Assembly (NCBI RefSeq): GCF_000482725.1
Contig: NZ_AXWP01000050.1
Location: 1-56,824, forward strand
Length of the DNA: 56,824 bases
Direction: 5' to 3'
From: Psychromonas arctica DSM 14288
GTDB lineage: Bacteria > Pseudomonadota > Gammaproteobacteria > Enterobacterales > Psychromonadaceae
Below are positions 19,173-29,338 of this stretch, piece after piece (position 1 is the first letter of the stretch; each line of letters begins with the position of its first letter). The notes below the pieces were generated by a model. The model searched no databases and was not told the origin of the DNA. It saw only the letters and a list, made by a program, of their open reading frames with translations. Position numbers and translations under genes: made by a program.

Positions 19173-20765
19173 TTAATGGCGGAAGTGGCGCATCCCTGTA
19201 AATACCATTGCCATATTGTGCTCATCTGCTGCTGCGATAACTTCATCATCACGCATTGAACCACCTGGCTGGATAACACAGCTAATGCCTGCTTCTGCTG
19301 CTGCATCAATACCGTCACGGAATGGGAAGAATGCATCCGATGCCATAACAGAACCTTCAACGACTAGGTTTTCATCAGCGGCTTTAATGCCTGCAATTTT
19401 CGCACTGTAAACACGGCTCATTTGGCCAGCACCAACACCAACGGTAGCACTGTTTTTAACATAAACAATCGCATTTGATTTAACAAATTTAGCCACTTTC
19501 CAGCTAAATAACAAATCTGACATTTCAGCGTCTGTAGGTTGACGTTTAGACACAACTTTAAGGTCGTCTAAACCTACCATTCCTTGGTCACGGTCTTGAA
19601 CTAATAAACCACCGTTAACACGTTTAATATCAAACTCAGTTGTTTGGTCAGCCCATTCGCCACATTCTAATAAACGTAGATTCTTTTTAGTTGCAACGAT
19701 TGCTGCAGCTTCTGCACTAGCAGATGGCGCAATAATCACTTCAACAAATTGACGTGAAGTAATCGCTTCAGCGGTTGCAGCGTCTAATTCGCGGTTGAAT
19801 GCGATAATGCCACCAAATGCAGACGTTGGGTCTGTTTTGTAAGCACCTTCGTATGCATCAAGAATGTTTCCAGCAACGGCAACACCACATGGGTTTGCAT
19901 GTTTAACAATCACACAAGCGGGCTCTGAAAATTCTTTAACACATTCTAATGCAGAATCAGTATCAGCAATGTTGTTGTAAGATAATGCTTTACCTTGTAA
20001 CTGCGTTGCTGTCGATACAGACGCTTCTTGAACGTTGTTTTCAACATAGAAAGCTGCTGCTTGATGAGAGTTTTCACCGTAACGCATATCTTGTTTCTTT
20101 TGGAATTGTGCATTAAAAGTGCGTGGGAATTTTGATTCCTCATCACCTTCTTTGTTTTCACCGTAACTTGGCACCATCGTACCGAAGTAGTTAGCAATCA
20201 TACCGTCGTATTGAGCGGTATGCTCATAAGCTGCAATTGCTAAATCAAAACGCGTTTTATAAACTAAGCTACCGTCGTTTTCTGTCATTTCAGACAAAAT
20301 ACGTGAGTAATCAGATGCATTTACAACAATGGCTACATCTTTATGGTTTTTTGCCGCAGCACGTACCATTGTAGGACCGCCGATATCGATATTTTCAATC
20401 GCATCTTCTAATGTACAATCAGGGTTAGCTACTGTTGCAGCAAATGGATATAAGTTAACAACAACCATATCAATCGCTTGGATATCGTTTGCAGACATAA
20501 TTGCTTCATCAATACCACGACGAGCAAGAATACCGCCATGAATTTTAGGATGTAATGTTTTTACACGCCCATCCATCATCTCAGGAAATCCAGTGTAATC
20601 AGATACTTCTGTTACTTTGATATTATTTTCAGCCAATAATTTACAAGTACCGCCGGTTGATAAAAGCTCAACGCCTTTATCCGCTAACTCACGTGCAAAT
20701 TCTACAATACCAGTTTTATCAGAAACACTGATCAGTGCGCGTTTAATTGTTCGGTTATTTTCCAT
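19173..20765 (-). CDS. purH: Bifunctional AICAR transformylase/IMP cyclohydrolase
   Basis: 530 residues, the expected PurH length. It performs the last two steps of IMP synthesis: formylation of AICAR and ring closure. The N-terminal cyclohydrolase domain has [15 protein letters not shown] and STGGT; the transformylase domain has [25 protein letters not shown] with the catalytic Lys-His, AFGGIIAFN and the C-terminal [41 protein letters not shown] lies upstream of the ATG. It is first in the purH-purD unit. Confidence 0.98.
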   Translation of the reverse strand: MENNRTIKRALISVSDKTGIVEFARELADKGVELLSTGGTCKLLAENNIKVTEVSDYTGFPEMMDGRVKTLHPKIHGGILARRGIDEAIMSANDIQAIDMVVVNLYPFAATVANPDCTLEDAIENIDIGGPTMVRAAAKNHKDVAIVVNASDYSRILSEMTENDGSLVYKTRFDLAIAAYEHTAQYDGMIANYFGTMVPSYGENKEGDEESKFPRTFNAQFQKKQDMRYGENSHQAAAFYVENNVQEASVSTATQLQGKALSYNNIADTDSALECVKEFSEPACVIVKHANPCGVAVAGNILDAYEGAYKTDPTSAFGGIIAFNRELDAATAEAITSRQFVEVIIAPSASAEAAAIVATKKNLRLLECGEWADQTTEFDIKRVNGGLLVQDRDQGMVGLDDLKVVSKRQPTDAEMSDLLFSWKVAKFVKSNAIVYVKNSATVGVGAGQMSRVYSAKIAGIKAADENLVVEGSVMASDAFFPFRDGIDAAAEAGISCVIQPGGSMRDDEVIAAADEHNMAMVFTGMRHFRH

Positions 20766-20942
20766 TATCTTTCACATTCCTCGGTTAATGTTTTCATGGG
20801 TGAAAAACTCAAATGATTGGAGTTTTCTTAAAAGTTGAACTTGCGCGGCATTCTACCCGAATTAAAAGCATTTTTATTCGTTTTGTTGAATAAAAATACA
20901 AAAAATAACACTATTTATTCAAATAGGACGGTAATCGATGGG

Positions 20943-21437
20943 TCAACAAGTTTGATATAAGTAACTATCGATGCCACGACAGGTTACTATTTTGACTTTT
21001 TCAAAGCTCAAATCTGCTAGCAGTTGCATAATAAACTGATTTTTCTTAGCAACCACTGCTTGTAGTTTCGGGAGTTGATGTAGGGAGGAGAGTTGTTCTA
21101 TTAATTGCTTTAATGCAGGATTCAAATCTTGATGTTGATTAAATTCTGGTAGCAAACGTAGGGTAAAAACAATACATAAGTCTTCTTCAATAAAACAATC
21201 TTGTAATCCAGTACAACCAATCACAAGACCAGTCTCAGCTTCTTCAATTGCGTACATTTTATGTTTTTTGTTATGCATTAACGTATCAAAAAACTTGCTC
21301 GCTTGCGGCTCTGATAAAACCCCTGTCATGCTGTACTTCATACATAACGGGTGTTGAACCAAGCTAATAAAGTCATTTTTATCTTCATCAACAAAACGGC
21401 GAATGTTTAATTGTTGGTGTTCAATAAATAACGTCAT
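20943..21437 (-). CDS. GNAT family N-acetyltransferase, RimJ/RimL-like
   Basis: 164 residues. The N-terminal LNIRRFVDEDKNDFISLVQHP and VIGCTGLQDC segments fit the GNAT/RimJ-type fold, and the helix-strand order after residue 100 matches acetyl-CoA binders, though the canonical Q/R-x-x-G-x-G/A loop is weak (LRLLPEFNQHQDLNPAL). Substrate unknown. It lies 177 bp upstream of purH in the same direction. Confidence 0.7.
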   Translation of the reverse strand: MTLFIEHQQLNIRRFVDEDKNDFISLVQHPLCMKYSMTGVLSEPQASKFFDTLMHNKKHKMYAIEEAETGLVIGCTGLQDCFIEEDLCIVFTLRLLPEFNQHQDLNPALKQLIEQLSSLHQLPKLQAVVAKKNQFIMQLLADLSFEKVKIVTCRGIDSYLYQTC

Positions 21438-21941
21438 ATTACCTCCATGTCCCTAGCAAAATTGCCATTCATAGTAATTGAATTAAATAAGTGTTCTATT
21501 TCGGCAAAAAAATGCAAGCAACGCATTGATTGTAATAACAATCGAGCTTATTACAGAGTCGATAACCAAGCATTTATATAATTTAACCGCTATAAATCAA
21601 CAGATAATTAACTAAATTGGTTTTAGTAGTAGTTAACATACACCATCATATCGTTCATTTTATATACAAATTTAGCTGTTTATACCATAGTTTCATCACC
21701 ATGAGATAATCCAGAAATGGCTGGAATTAATTATTAGTTACTCTGAATGCTTAAGACTAAACATAAAATATTTAATCTTATATGGTATTAGTTAGTTACA
21801 AGCGAATTAGAGGGGAGTCGAGGTAAAACATCAAAGGTGATAGGTAAAGGTTGAATTGAATCTATTTCAGCAAAGAAGCATAAATACAATATTTATTGAT
21901 TTTATACTTTGCAAAATAAAAAAACATGCTGCAGCATAATG

Positions 21942-22405
21942 TCATTCACTTAAGGTGAAAGGCATATTTACTTTTAGCACCGGATATCGATTCTTAGAAG
22001 GCTTTAAACACCTAGGATAACTTCGTTTTCGCTTTCCCTCCAGCTTAAATTGGGCGACATTTATTTCTATATCAATCACTATTTTGGGGACGTTTTCTGG
22101 TGCATATATGGGCATCATGATCGGAGTATGAATAATACGAGAAGACTCATCTATGAAGCCCAATTGATTAGCAAAAGCACCTTTAAGTGATTTCGCCATC
22201 AGTATCATTTTGTAACGAATTACATTATAAGCAAGTAAAACGGCTTTCAAGCATGTGCAGCTTCATTTCGCGATAAACTAATTCAATTCCCCAACGATGC
22301 GCTTAGGCAAGATTCAATAATGTCTGGCTCTAAGATATCTGACAAAGAAGAAAATTCGGTAAGATGATTAATCGAAGTGCGAGCGAGTGCTTCTGAAAAC
22401 GCCAT
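21942..22405 (-). pseudogene. Decayed IS4-family transposase
   Basis: Three pieces of one transposase can be read. From an ATG at 22405 comes MAFSEALARTSINHLTEFSS and LEPDIIESCLS, typical of IS4 N-termini. In another frame comes RWGIELVYREMKLHMLES, which is the conserved Y-R-E-M-K motif containing the catalytic Glu. Then comes a run from LLAYNVIRYKMILMAKSLKG to the stop at 21942, including the C-terminal RKRSYPR motif. The DDE core between the first and second pieces (roughly 250 residues) is deleted, as is a short stretch before LLAYN. It cannot encode an active enzyme. The element's ends were not identified. Confidence 0.85.
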
Positions 22406-22439
22406 AAAAAATCCCATGACCTTTTGAGTCATAGGATTT
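22406..22439 (-). terminator. Hairpin abutting the transposase start codon
   Basis: On the minus strand AAATCCTATGAC pairs with GTCATGGGATTT, followed by T residues and the transposase ATG. Such hairpins protect insertion sequences from read-through from neighbouring genes. Confidence 0.6.
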
Positions 22440-22585
22440 TGATCTTCTTCAGCTAAAAATAAACTAAGTTTTCTTAACTGTTCGGCATTACGCTAACAAG
22501 CATCATTTTTATTCATTATAACGTTAATTGGAATCATGACTTATAAGCAATACAAACGTCGCAACACCAATCAAAGAGGCTTAAG

Positions 22586-24847
22586 TTAACATTTCGATTT
22601 CACTATTTTTTCTGGCGAAAAAAAGACACCTTTAGTCACTTGCCAAGTGACTGCTAATGCACCAACCATAAATACGATGTCACCGATGGTACGTGCCCAA
22701 CGCAATGTAACTAATGTATCACTTTGCATAACGGCTTCACTACGTGCATACCAAAGCCCCTCCGATGCACTCGCAATAAATTGAATAATGCCAATGGGTA
22801 ATAAACTAGTAAATAACATCAGTGCTAAGCCTATATTCATCCACCAAAAAGAAACCTTCATTAAACGCTCATCAAATTTCAAATGAGGGCGAATGTATCT
22901 TAATACCAATAAGGTAAAGCCGAGCGCTAAGAAACCGTACACACCAAATAATGCAGCATGCGCATGAGTTGCCGTCGTATTAAGACCTTGAATATAATAT
23001 AAAGAGATTGGCGGATTGATCATAAACCCTAATACGCCAGCGCCTAACATATTCCAAAAAGCAACAGCAACAAAGTACATAATAGGCCATTTCACACTGT
23101 CCATCCAAGGTGCACGTTTTTGCAACTTATAGTGCTCCCAAGCTTCATGTCCAAGCACAATTAATGGCACAACTTCGAGTGCACTAAAAGTTGCACCGAC
23201 TGCCATAACAGGTGTTGTTGTGCCAGAAAAATACAAATGATGGAAAGTACCCGGAATACCCCCTAACATGAATAATGAGGCAGATGCTAATGAGGCCACT
23301 GTCGCCATACGTTGAGAAACTAATCCCATATTAAAGAAAATAAATGCCAACGCAGTAGTAGCAAAAACTTCAAAGAAACCTTCAACCCATAGATGTACAA
23401 TCCACCAACGCCAATATTCCATCACAGAGAGATGTGTTCTTTCACCGTAAAAGAAACCCGCCCCATAAAATAAACCAATCGCGATACATGAGAACATAAA
23501 TAAAACTAATAAGTTTTTATCACCTTTCTGTTTCAACGTCGGCGTAATACAACGCATCATCAATATTAACCACAATACAAGTCCAATAAATTTACCAATT
23601 TGCCATAATCGTCCTAAATCAACATATTCATAACCTTGATGGCCTAACCAAAAATTTAAATTTGCTGGCATTATTTGCGCAATCGCTAAGTAATTACCTA
23701 TAAATGAGCCAACAACGACTAGAACCAATGCCCAAAAAAGCACATCAACACCGAGTTTTTGGAATCTAGGATCTTTACCTCCATTGATGACTGGTGCTAA
23801 AAATAATCCTGCCGCTAAAAAGCCACTGGCGATCCAAAATAAAGCAGATTGAATATGCCAAGTACGCACTAAACTATAAGGAAACCATTCTGAAGTTTGA
23901 ATACCGTAAAAGCCTTGACCTTCAACGGTATAATGCGCGGTGAGAGCCCCCATAAAAATTTGAAAAGTAAACAAAGCCACGACCAGAAATAAATATTTAC
24001 CTAATGCTTTTTGCGAAGCTGTTAACGCGAAAGATAAGATAGGATCATTGAGTGGCGCAACAGGTTCACTTTCATCTTCTTTTCGTAAAAATGCCCAAGC
24101 CCATACTAAAGCACCAATACCGGCAATCAATAATACAATACTCACAACAGACCATAAAATATTTTCAGTGGTGGGTTTATTATCGATTAATGGTTCATGC
24201 GGCCAATTATTTGTATAAGTTGCATTACCGTCGCTACGTTCAGTTGAGGCAGCCCAAGCGGTCCAAAAAAAGAATTCTGTTAAACGCTCCCTTCTCTCTG
24301 CACTTGGTAATGTCAGCTCTTTCATGGCGTAGTTTTCACGTGTTTTTTGTAATTCAGGTGCACCGCCAAAGAGCTTATTATAATACTCACCCGTTTGCTC
24401 AATCGCTTGCAGACGCCTTACAGATAACGTGACTGTATTTTTCTCATGATCATAGGTATTTGTTCTGTAATCATTTTTAAGTTTATATTGTAATGTGTTT
24501 TGCTGCTCTCCGGTTAATCGATCAAAAGGTTTAGCAAACTCGTCCATTGCCGCTAAATCCAACCAATTAACAAGTTCTCGATGTAACCAATCCGCTGTCC
24601 AATCGGGCGCTTGATAAGCACCATGCCCCCATATTGAACCCAGTTGCATCCCACCTACTGATTGCCAAGCCGTTTGACCGTCTAATATTTTTTCTTCCGT
24701 TGTAAAAATATCACCACGTTCAGAAACGAATGATGCTGGTATCGGTGGTGCTGTACGATAAATTTCTGTTCCGTAGTAACCTAATAATGAAAAGGTAATG
24801 GCAAGCACCCCTAAGAGGGTCCACCACAATTTTTTATACTCTCCCAT
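22586..24847 (-). CDS. norB: Quinol-dependent nitric oxide reductase, single-subunit qNor
   Basis: 753 residues. It reduces two NO to nitrous oxide using quinol, in the inner membrane. The N-terminal helix and periplasmic domain (TAPPIPASFVSERGDIFTTEE and GSIWGHGAYQAPDW) are the cytochrome c-like extension of qNor but lack heme c motifs. The catalytic part has about 12 further helices with conserved His ligands in TWHIQSALFWI, VEGFFEVFATT, GTFHHLYFSG and THAHAALFGVYG. AAAAGGAG precedes the start. It is divergent from nsrR, with NsrR-type operators between. The role is NO detoxification; no nitrite reductase or norC is nearby. Confidence 0.95.
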   Translation of the reverse strand: MGEYKKLWWTLLGVLAITFSLLGYYGTEIYRTAPPIPASFVSERGDIFTTEEKILDGQTAWQSVGGMQLGSIWGHGAYQAPDWTADWLHRELVNWLDLAAMDEFAKPFDRLTGEQQNTLQYKLKNDYRTNTYDHEKNTVTLSVRRLQAIEQTGEYYNKLFGGAPELQKTRENYAMKELTLPSAERRERLTEFFFWTAWAASTERSDGNATYTNNWPHEPLIDNKPTTENILWSVVSIVLLIAGIGALVWAWAFLRKEDESEPVAPLNDPILSFALTASQKALGKYLFLVVALFTFQIFMGALTAHYTVEGQGFYGIQTSEWFPYSLVRTWHIQSALFWIASGFLAAGLFLAPVINGGKDPRFQKLGVDVLFWALVLVVVGSFIGNYLAIAQIMPANLNFWLGHQGYEYVDLGRLWQIGKFIGLVLWLILMMRCITPTLKQKGDKNLLVLFMFSCIAIGLFYGAGFFYGERTHLSVMEYWRWWIVHLWVEGFFEVFATTALAFIFFNMGLVSQRMATVASLASASLFMLGGIPGTFHHLYFSGTTTPVMAVGATFSALEVVPLIVLGHEAWEHYKLQKRAPWMDSVKWPIMYFVAVAFWNMLGAGVLGFMINPPISLYYIQGLNTTATHAHAALFGVYGFLALGFTLLVLRYIRPHLKFDERLMKVSFWWMNIGLALMLFTSLLPIGIIQFIASASEGLWYARSEAVMQSDTLVTLRWARTIGDIVFMVGALAVTWQVTKGVFFSPEKIVKSKC

Positions 24848-24941
24848 AACATGCTCCTTTTGATGAGTATTTAGCCTTTAATTAACAACCTTAAACTCAA
24901 AAATATCTAAAGTAAAAACCCTTTATTTAACTTATAAATAA

Positions 24942-24964
24942 AAGATGCATTTAAAATGAATCTT
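24942..24964. promoter_or_regulatory. NsrR-like operator 1
   Basis: AAGATGCATTTAAAATG followed by AATCTT closely matches the E. coli NsrR dyad (AAGATGCATTT with its inverted half). It lies 95 bp upstream of the norB start. Confidence 0.8.
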
Positions 24965-24992
24965 ATTTAAAGCGATTTTACATACAAAATTA

Positions 24993-25015
24993 AAGATGTA
25001 AACTATATGTATCTT
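24993..25015. promoter_or_regulatory. NsrR-like operator 2
   Basis: A second dyad of the same 23-bp length: left half AAGATGTA, right half TATGTATCTT. It is near the middle of the norB-nsrR divergent region and is well placed to control either gene. Confidence 0.75.
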
Positions 25016-25020
25016 TTAAA

Positions 25021-25043
25021 TCGATGTATTTAAAATAATTCTT
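25021..25043. promoter_or_regulatory. Degenerate NsrR-like operator 3
   Basis: GATGTATTTAAAATAATTCTT resembles one good NsrR half-site plus a weaker partner, starting 5 bp after operator 2. It could make nsrR autoregulated. Confidence 0.45.
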
Positions 25044-25108
25044 TAAGATATTAAGGCGGTAAAGACAAAATAATGCCATTATTAAATATCATCACATAGG
25101 TGCTTTAT

Positions 25109-25558
25109 ATGAACATTTCTCGTTTTACCGATTACTCATTACGAGTATTAATTTACCTTGCGGCTGCAAAAGAAACTTCCCACATTATCACTATTAAAGA
25201 AGTCGCTGAGCGATATCAAATATCAAAAAATCATTTGATGAAAGTAGTGCAGGAACTGAGTGCCAACAATCATATCAATGCAACTCGGGGGAAAAATGGA
25301 GGAATAAAGCTTAATACAGCGCCTGAAAATATAAATATAGGCCAGTTGGTTCGCTCTATAGAACAAGGTTCAACATTGGTTGAATGCTTTGGCAAAGATA
25401 ACCAATGTGTGATCACATCAAGTTGCCAGCTAAAAAGAATGTTTGCACAAGCAATGGAATCTTTCTTTGATTGTTTAGATCAATACACGTTAGCTGATTT
25501 AATCAAAGGAGAGAATAAAGCTGCACTCAGACAGGTACTTAAGATTCCAATAGAATAA
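25109..25558 (+). CDS. nsrR: NO-sensing Rrf2-family repressor NsrR
   Basis: 149 residues. Winged-helix DNA-binding domain (MNISRFTDYSLRVLIYLAAA, recognition helix YQISKNHLMKVVQELS, wing RGKNGGIKL), then three Cys in ECFGKDNQCVITSSC at about residues 90-105 that bind the NO-sensitive iron-sulfur cluster. The start at 25109 matches E. coli NsrR; a GTG at 25100 would add three residues. NO destroys the cluster and relieves repression, which fits the divergent norB gene and the intervening operators. Confidence 0.93.
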   Translation: MNISRFTDYSLRVLIYLAAAKETSHIITIKEVAERYQISKNHLMKVVQELSANNHINATRGKNGGIKLNTAPENINIGQLVRSIEQGSTLVECFGKDNQCVITSSCQLKRMFAQAMESFFDCLDQYTLADLIKGENKAALRQVLKIPIE

Positions 25559-25664
25559 ACGGCTCTTTTCAAAAGAAAAAAAACTTAACCGACAATCAAT
25601 TTTAAGATGCTAAGCATAACGATATGATGAATAAACAGTGATGAATAAGCAGTGGCTAGAAACG

Positions 25665-25690
25665 AAAAAACATACCGAAGTATGTTTTTT
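25665..25690. terminator. Bidirectional terminator between nsrR and hemE
   Basis: AAAAAACATAC, loop CGAA, GTATGTTTTTT: an 11-bp stem with A and T tracts on both sides, between convergent genes. Confidence 0.9.
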
Positions 25691-25714
25691 TAGTGAATAA
25701 AATATTAACAGTTT

Positions 25715-26779
25715 TTATTTGTGATAAGGCACACTCAATTCATGCACGGCATCAACAAACACTTTCGCATTTTCAGGTGGTACATCTAAATGAATACCAT
25801 GCCCTAAATTAAACACATGACCATTGCCTGTACCAAAACCTTCTAAGATAGTCGCCACTTCTTGGCGAATACGTTCTGGTGACGCGTATAACATCGATGG
25901 ATCCATATTACCTTGCAGTGCAACACGCGAACCAACACGCGCTTTCGCTTCTTTGATATCAATTGTCCAATCTAGACCAATTGCATCACAACCAGTATCA
26001 GCGATTTGTTCGATCCATTGACCGCCATTCTTTGTGAATAAAGTCACCGGAATTTTTTGACCATCGTAGTTACGGGTTAAACCATCCACTATTTTATGCA
26101 TATATTGCAATGAGAAGTCTTTATAATCGCGTGGCGATAAAATCCCCCCCCACGTATCAAAGACCATCACAGATTGAGCACCTGCAGCAATTTGTGCATT
26201 TAAATAAGCAATCACAGAGTCTGCCAATTTATCCAATAACAGATGCAATGTTTGTGGCTCTGCAAATGCCATTTTTTTAATTTTAGTGAAGAATTTTGAG
26301 CCGCTGCCTTCAACCATATAAGTCGCTAACGTCCACGGGCTACCAGAGAAACCAATTAATGGTACTTCGCCTTTTAAATCACGACGAATGGTACGGACCG
26401 CATTCATTACATACTGAAGTTCACCTTCAGGATCTGGCATGATCAGGTTATCAACATCTTTTTTACAGCTAATAGGATGCTCAAATCGAGGGCCTTCGCC
26501 TTCTGAGAAATATAACCCTAAACCCATCGCATCAGGAATAGTTAAGATATCAGAAAAAAGAATCGCCGCATCTAGGTCAAATCGGCGTAACGGCTGTAAT
26601 GTTACTTCACAAGCTAAATCTGCATTACGGCAAAGCGACATAAAGTCACCCGCTTGTGCTCGAGTCGCTTTATATTCAGGTAGGTAGCGGCCTGCTTGAC
26701 GCATCATCCAGACAGGTGTTTTATCTACTTCTTGCTTTAACAAAGCACGAATATAACGATCGTTTTTTAATTCAGTCAT
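25715..26779 (-). CDS. hemE: Uroporphyrinogen decarboxylase
   Basis: 354 residues. It decarboxylates uroporphyrinogen III to coproporphyrinogen III in heme synthesis. Signatures include [15 protein letters not shown] (about 22-36), [31 protein letters not shown] and [29 protein letters not shown] lies upstream. It follows nudC in the same direction with a 159-bp gap, matching the rsd-nudC-hemE neighbourhood of enteric bacteria. Confidence 0.98.
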   Translation of the reverse strand: MTELKNDRYIRALLKQEVDKTPVWMMRQAGRYLPEYKATRAQAGDFMSLCRNADLACEVTLQPLRRFDLDAAILFSDILTIPDAMGLGLYFSEGEGPRFEHPISCKKDVDNLIMPDPEGELQYVMNAVRTIRRDLKGEVPLIGFSGSPWTLATYMVEGSGSKFFTKIKKMAFAEPQTLHLLLDKLADSVIAYLNAQIAAGAQSVMVFDTWGGILSPRDYKDFSLQYMHKIVDGLTRNYDGQKIPVTLFTKNGGQWIEQIADTGCDAIGLDWTIDIKEAKARVGSRVALQGNMDPSMLYASPERIRQEVATILEGFGTGNGHVFNLGHGIHLDVPPENAKVFVDAVHELSVPYHK

Positions 26780-26938
26780 TGGTAACCTTTTCTTTTCTGT
26801 CTATTGATGGCGCGCCGAGTTTATTTAGATGTCAGCTCAATTATTGGCGCACATACTAACATTTAAAATAAATGAACGCGCCCTAATCCTGTTTTGTAAC
26901 TCAAAATTGTTTAACTAGTCATGTTGCTAGCATAACAA

Positions 26939-27745
26939 TTAGCGACATCTTTTAAGTGTCTTTTCAATTAATTTACGTGCAATTGTGCCATGCCTTGGTA
27001 TCACAGGTAAATCATTTGCATGATACCAATTTGCTTCAATTAACTCATGCGGGTCAACTTTTATCTCACCTGAATCATAATCAGCAATAAAGCCCATCAT
27101 TAATGAATGAGGGAAAGGCCAAGGCTGGCTACTTACATAGCGGATATTTTTAACTTTAATTCCCACCTCTTCAAAAACTTCACGTGCAACACAAGCCTCC
27201 AATGTTTCACCCGCTTCGGTAAAACCTGCTAACGTTGTATAAACAGGATAGTTTTCTTTTAGGTGACGGTTGTGCAACGCCAGTAATATCTGTTTATTTT
27301 TACGGATCGCAACAATAATACAAGGGGAGACACGCGGATATGTTCGATGTTGGCAATGATAGCACTTCATCGCCACTTCCCAATTAATGGGCTGCATTTT
27401 TTGTCCGCACTGACCACAAAATTGATGAGTTTTATAAAACAATGCAATTTGAAATGCACGGCCAGCCATATCAAACAAAAGATCATCAATCCGCCCCAAA
27501 AACGAACGCAATGTAACATACCCACCCAAACCAACATCCAAACTACCTTCAACTTCTACTAGGTAACAGGGTTGATCTTTATATTGTCCTAGTAATCGTT
27601 TATTAGCGGTGGCCCCTTCAGGAAAAGGTAACTCATTAACATTTCCAAAGGGAATGAAGTCACCTTTATCCAACGCAACTAACTTGCCTTCTGATAAAAT
27701 AAACCACCATGCGTTTTCATCTAACGCAGTTTGTAACTCTGCCAT
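26939..27745 (-). CDS. nudC: NAD+ diphosphatase NudC
   Basis: 268 residues. It hydrolyses NADH/NAD+ to NMN and AMP and removes NAD caps from RNA. There is a zinc ribbon CGQCGQKM...CYHCQHRTYPR (about 114-138), then the Nudix box GFTEAGETLEACVAREVFEEVG (about 175-196) with the metal-binding Glu residues, and SQPWPFPHSLM downstream, the NudC-specific SQPWPFPxS motif. It is divergent from rsd with a MITE-like element inserted between them. Confidence 0.95.
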   Translation of the reverse strand: MAELQTALDENAWWFILSEGKLVALDKGDFIPFGNVNELPFPEGATANKRLLGQYKDQPCYLVEVEGSLDVGLGGYVTLRSFLGRIDDLLFDMAGRAFQIALFYKTHQFCGQCGQKMQPINWEVAMKCYHCQHRTYPRVSPCIIVAIRKNKQILLALHNRHLKENYPVYTTLAGFTEAGETLEACVAREVFEEVGIKVKNIRYVSSQPWPFPHSLMMGFIADYDSGEIKVDPHELIEANWYHANDLPVIPRHGTIARKLIEKTLKRCR

Positions 27746-27779
27746 CTTAAATACTCGTTTTGGGGAGGAATAAATAATG

Positions 27780-27974
27780 TATACCCGTTATCATTCAAAA
27801 TACAAAAATCAGCTAGCCGTGAGGTAAACAAGCTATAGGCATAAAGGTGAAGATCTAACGGGGGTATATCAAAACTTTTTCCCGTTTTATAACAGGAACG
27901 AAGATGATTACCTCACGACTTGCCCTATGGGTAGTTAGCTACTGAATAATGCATTTTGATTGGTAACGGGTATA
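27780..27974. mobile_element. MITE-like element with terminal inverted repeats
   Basis: 195 bp beginning TATACCCGTTATCATTCAAA and ending in the inverse of TATACCCGTTACCAATCAAA. The terminal repeats match at 20 or more of the first 24 positions, and an internal CGTGAGGTAA also recurs in inverted form. There is no coding capacity. Related fragments are at 11897 and 17433. No clear target duplication is visible. A TATACCC-type end is reminiscent of short palindromic repeats known in enteric genomes, but the family was not checked. Confidence 0.7.
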
Positions 27975-28208
27975 GTGCAATATCAAACCACTATTGAACA
28001 AGTGTTAATTTTTCTTCTCGCTTTAGTTATCTATAAGAATGGTAACGATTAATATAAAATATTTGTATTTGAAGCGGTTACATTGAGTATAAGCTCACAG
28101 TAATTATGGTGATTGCTATATAAACTAAATTTATATTGACGAGCGCCTTAATTTCACTTAATTTTTAACCCGTTAGTTTTGTAGCTATTTCATTTAAAAG
28201 AGGTTTTT

Positions 28209-28682
28209 ATGCTTAAAAAAATAAAACAAGCAAAAGAAGAATGGGGTGGTGAACTATCTGTTTTAGATAATTGGTTAGATGCACGTCAAAAACTCGTTGT
28301 CTTATACTGTGAATTAGCGGGTCTGCCACCTTACCAACAAGAAAAACGCTGCTTACCTAAACAAGAGGTGATCACAGAGTTTTGCCAACAGTTATTGGAT
28401 TATGCTTCGACAGGGCATTTTGAAGTATATGAGCAAATCATTGAACAATCGAGACTTGATGGGGTAGAGAATTTAAAAATTGCACAGGAATTATATTCTC
28501 GCATTACCACCACTACCGATGTTGCATTGAATTTTAATGATACTTATGCAGAAAATGCATCGGATAAAACATTATTAAATTTTGACCATGATATTTCTGA
28601 ATTAGGTCAAGTGATGGAAAGTCGCTTTGAACGTGAAGATCAATTATTAGAAGTCGTGCACCTTCACCATACTATTCGTTAA
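28209..28682 (+). CDS. rsd: Regulator of sigma D, Rsd
   Basis: 157 residues of the Rsd/AlgQ family: the N-terminal VLDNWLDARQKLVVLYCELAGLPP is diagnostic, followed by FCQQLLDYASTGHFEVYEQI. It binds the housekeeping sigma-70 factor in stationary phase and shifts RNA polymerase to alternative sigma factors. GAGGT lies just before the ATG. It neighbours nudC and hemE, as in E. coli. Confidence 0.93.
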   Translation: MLKKIKQAKEEWGGELSVLDNWLDARQKLVVLYCELAGLPPYQQEKRCLPKQEVITEFCQQLLDYASTGHFEVYEQIIEQSRLDGVENLKIAQELYSRITTTTDVALNFNDTYAENASDKTLLNFDHDISELGQVMESRFEREDQLLEVVHLHHTIR

Positions 28683-28806
28683 TCTGCTAATATTGGTCAT
28701 GTACTCTGGTGACCTGCATCGCAATATTATCGGTGTATTTAACTATATAACGTATTGATGTATAAAATTTTGATGTCTAAATTCTGCATATAAAAAGTCT
28801 GAATAT

Positions 28807-28834
28807 AAAAAACCAATCTAACGATTGGTTTTTT
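28807..28834. terminator. Bidirectional terminator downstream of rsd
   Basis: AAAAAACCAATC, loop TAAC, GATTGGTTTTTT: a 12-bp stem with tracts on both sides, between rsd and the convergent DUF3802 gene. Confidence 0.9.
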
Positions 28835-28886
28835 AGTTTTACCTTGGTAATAGCCGATAGCATGTCTAGCTATAGGCTAAGCAAAA

Positions 28887-29228
28887 CTACAATTGAGGAA
28901 CTTGCGAATCCAAGCTATTTTTTAGTAATAAAAAATATTCTTCTATAAACATTTGCTGTTCATTGGTTGCTTTTTGCTCCCATATCTTGCCTAGTATCTG
29001 CTCAATATCTTCAACTAATTGATCGCCTTCAGCAACAACAATTAAGCGCGTCTCATTACTTAATTGAGGCTGTTGCGAACAAAAGTTGATCAACATATCC
29101 GATACTTGATCAAGAACGATATCAGAAATAGGTTGCCCAGTGCGTGAACCAGACTTTTCTTCAAATATATCTAAATTATCAGCAAAATAATTTATGCATT
29201 GTTCATATGCATCACTTTTTAATAACAT
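28887..29228 (-). CDS. DUF3802 family protein
   Basis: 113 residues, mostly helical, acidic. The order of segments (MLLKSDAYEQCINYFADNL, QPISDIVLDQVSDMLI, VEDIEQILGKIWEQKATNEQ, FIEEYFLLLKNSLD) fits the DUF3802 family found in vibrios and relatives. No function is known. It lies upstream of the M23 peptidase's terminus in the same direction but 110 bp apart. Confidence 0.7.
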   Translation of the reverse strand: MLLKSDAYEQCINYFADNLDIFEEKSGSRTGQPISDIVLDQVSDMLINFCSQQPQLSNETRLIVVAEGDQLVEDIEQILGKIWEQKATNEQQMFIEEYFLLLKNSLDSQVPQL

Positions 29229-29338
29229 CCAGCATCCTTTCTTCTTTACTGTATCGGCTTAACAATTAACAGCCAATGCATTAATAACCATTTTAATATC
29301 AATTTTAATAATAAAGATTAATCGCTATCAATCTTATA

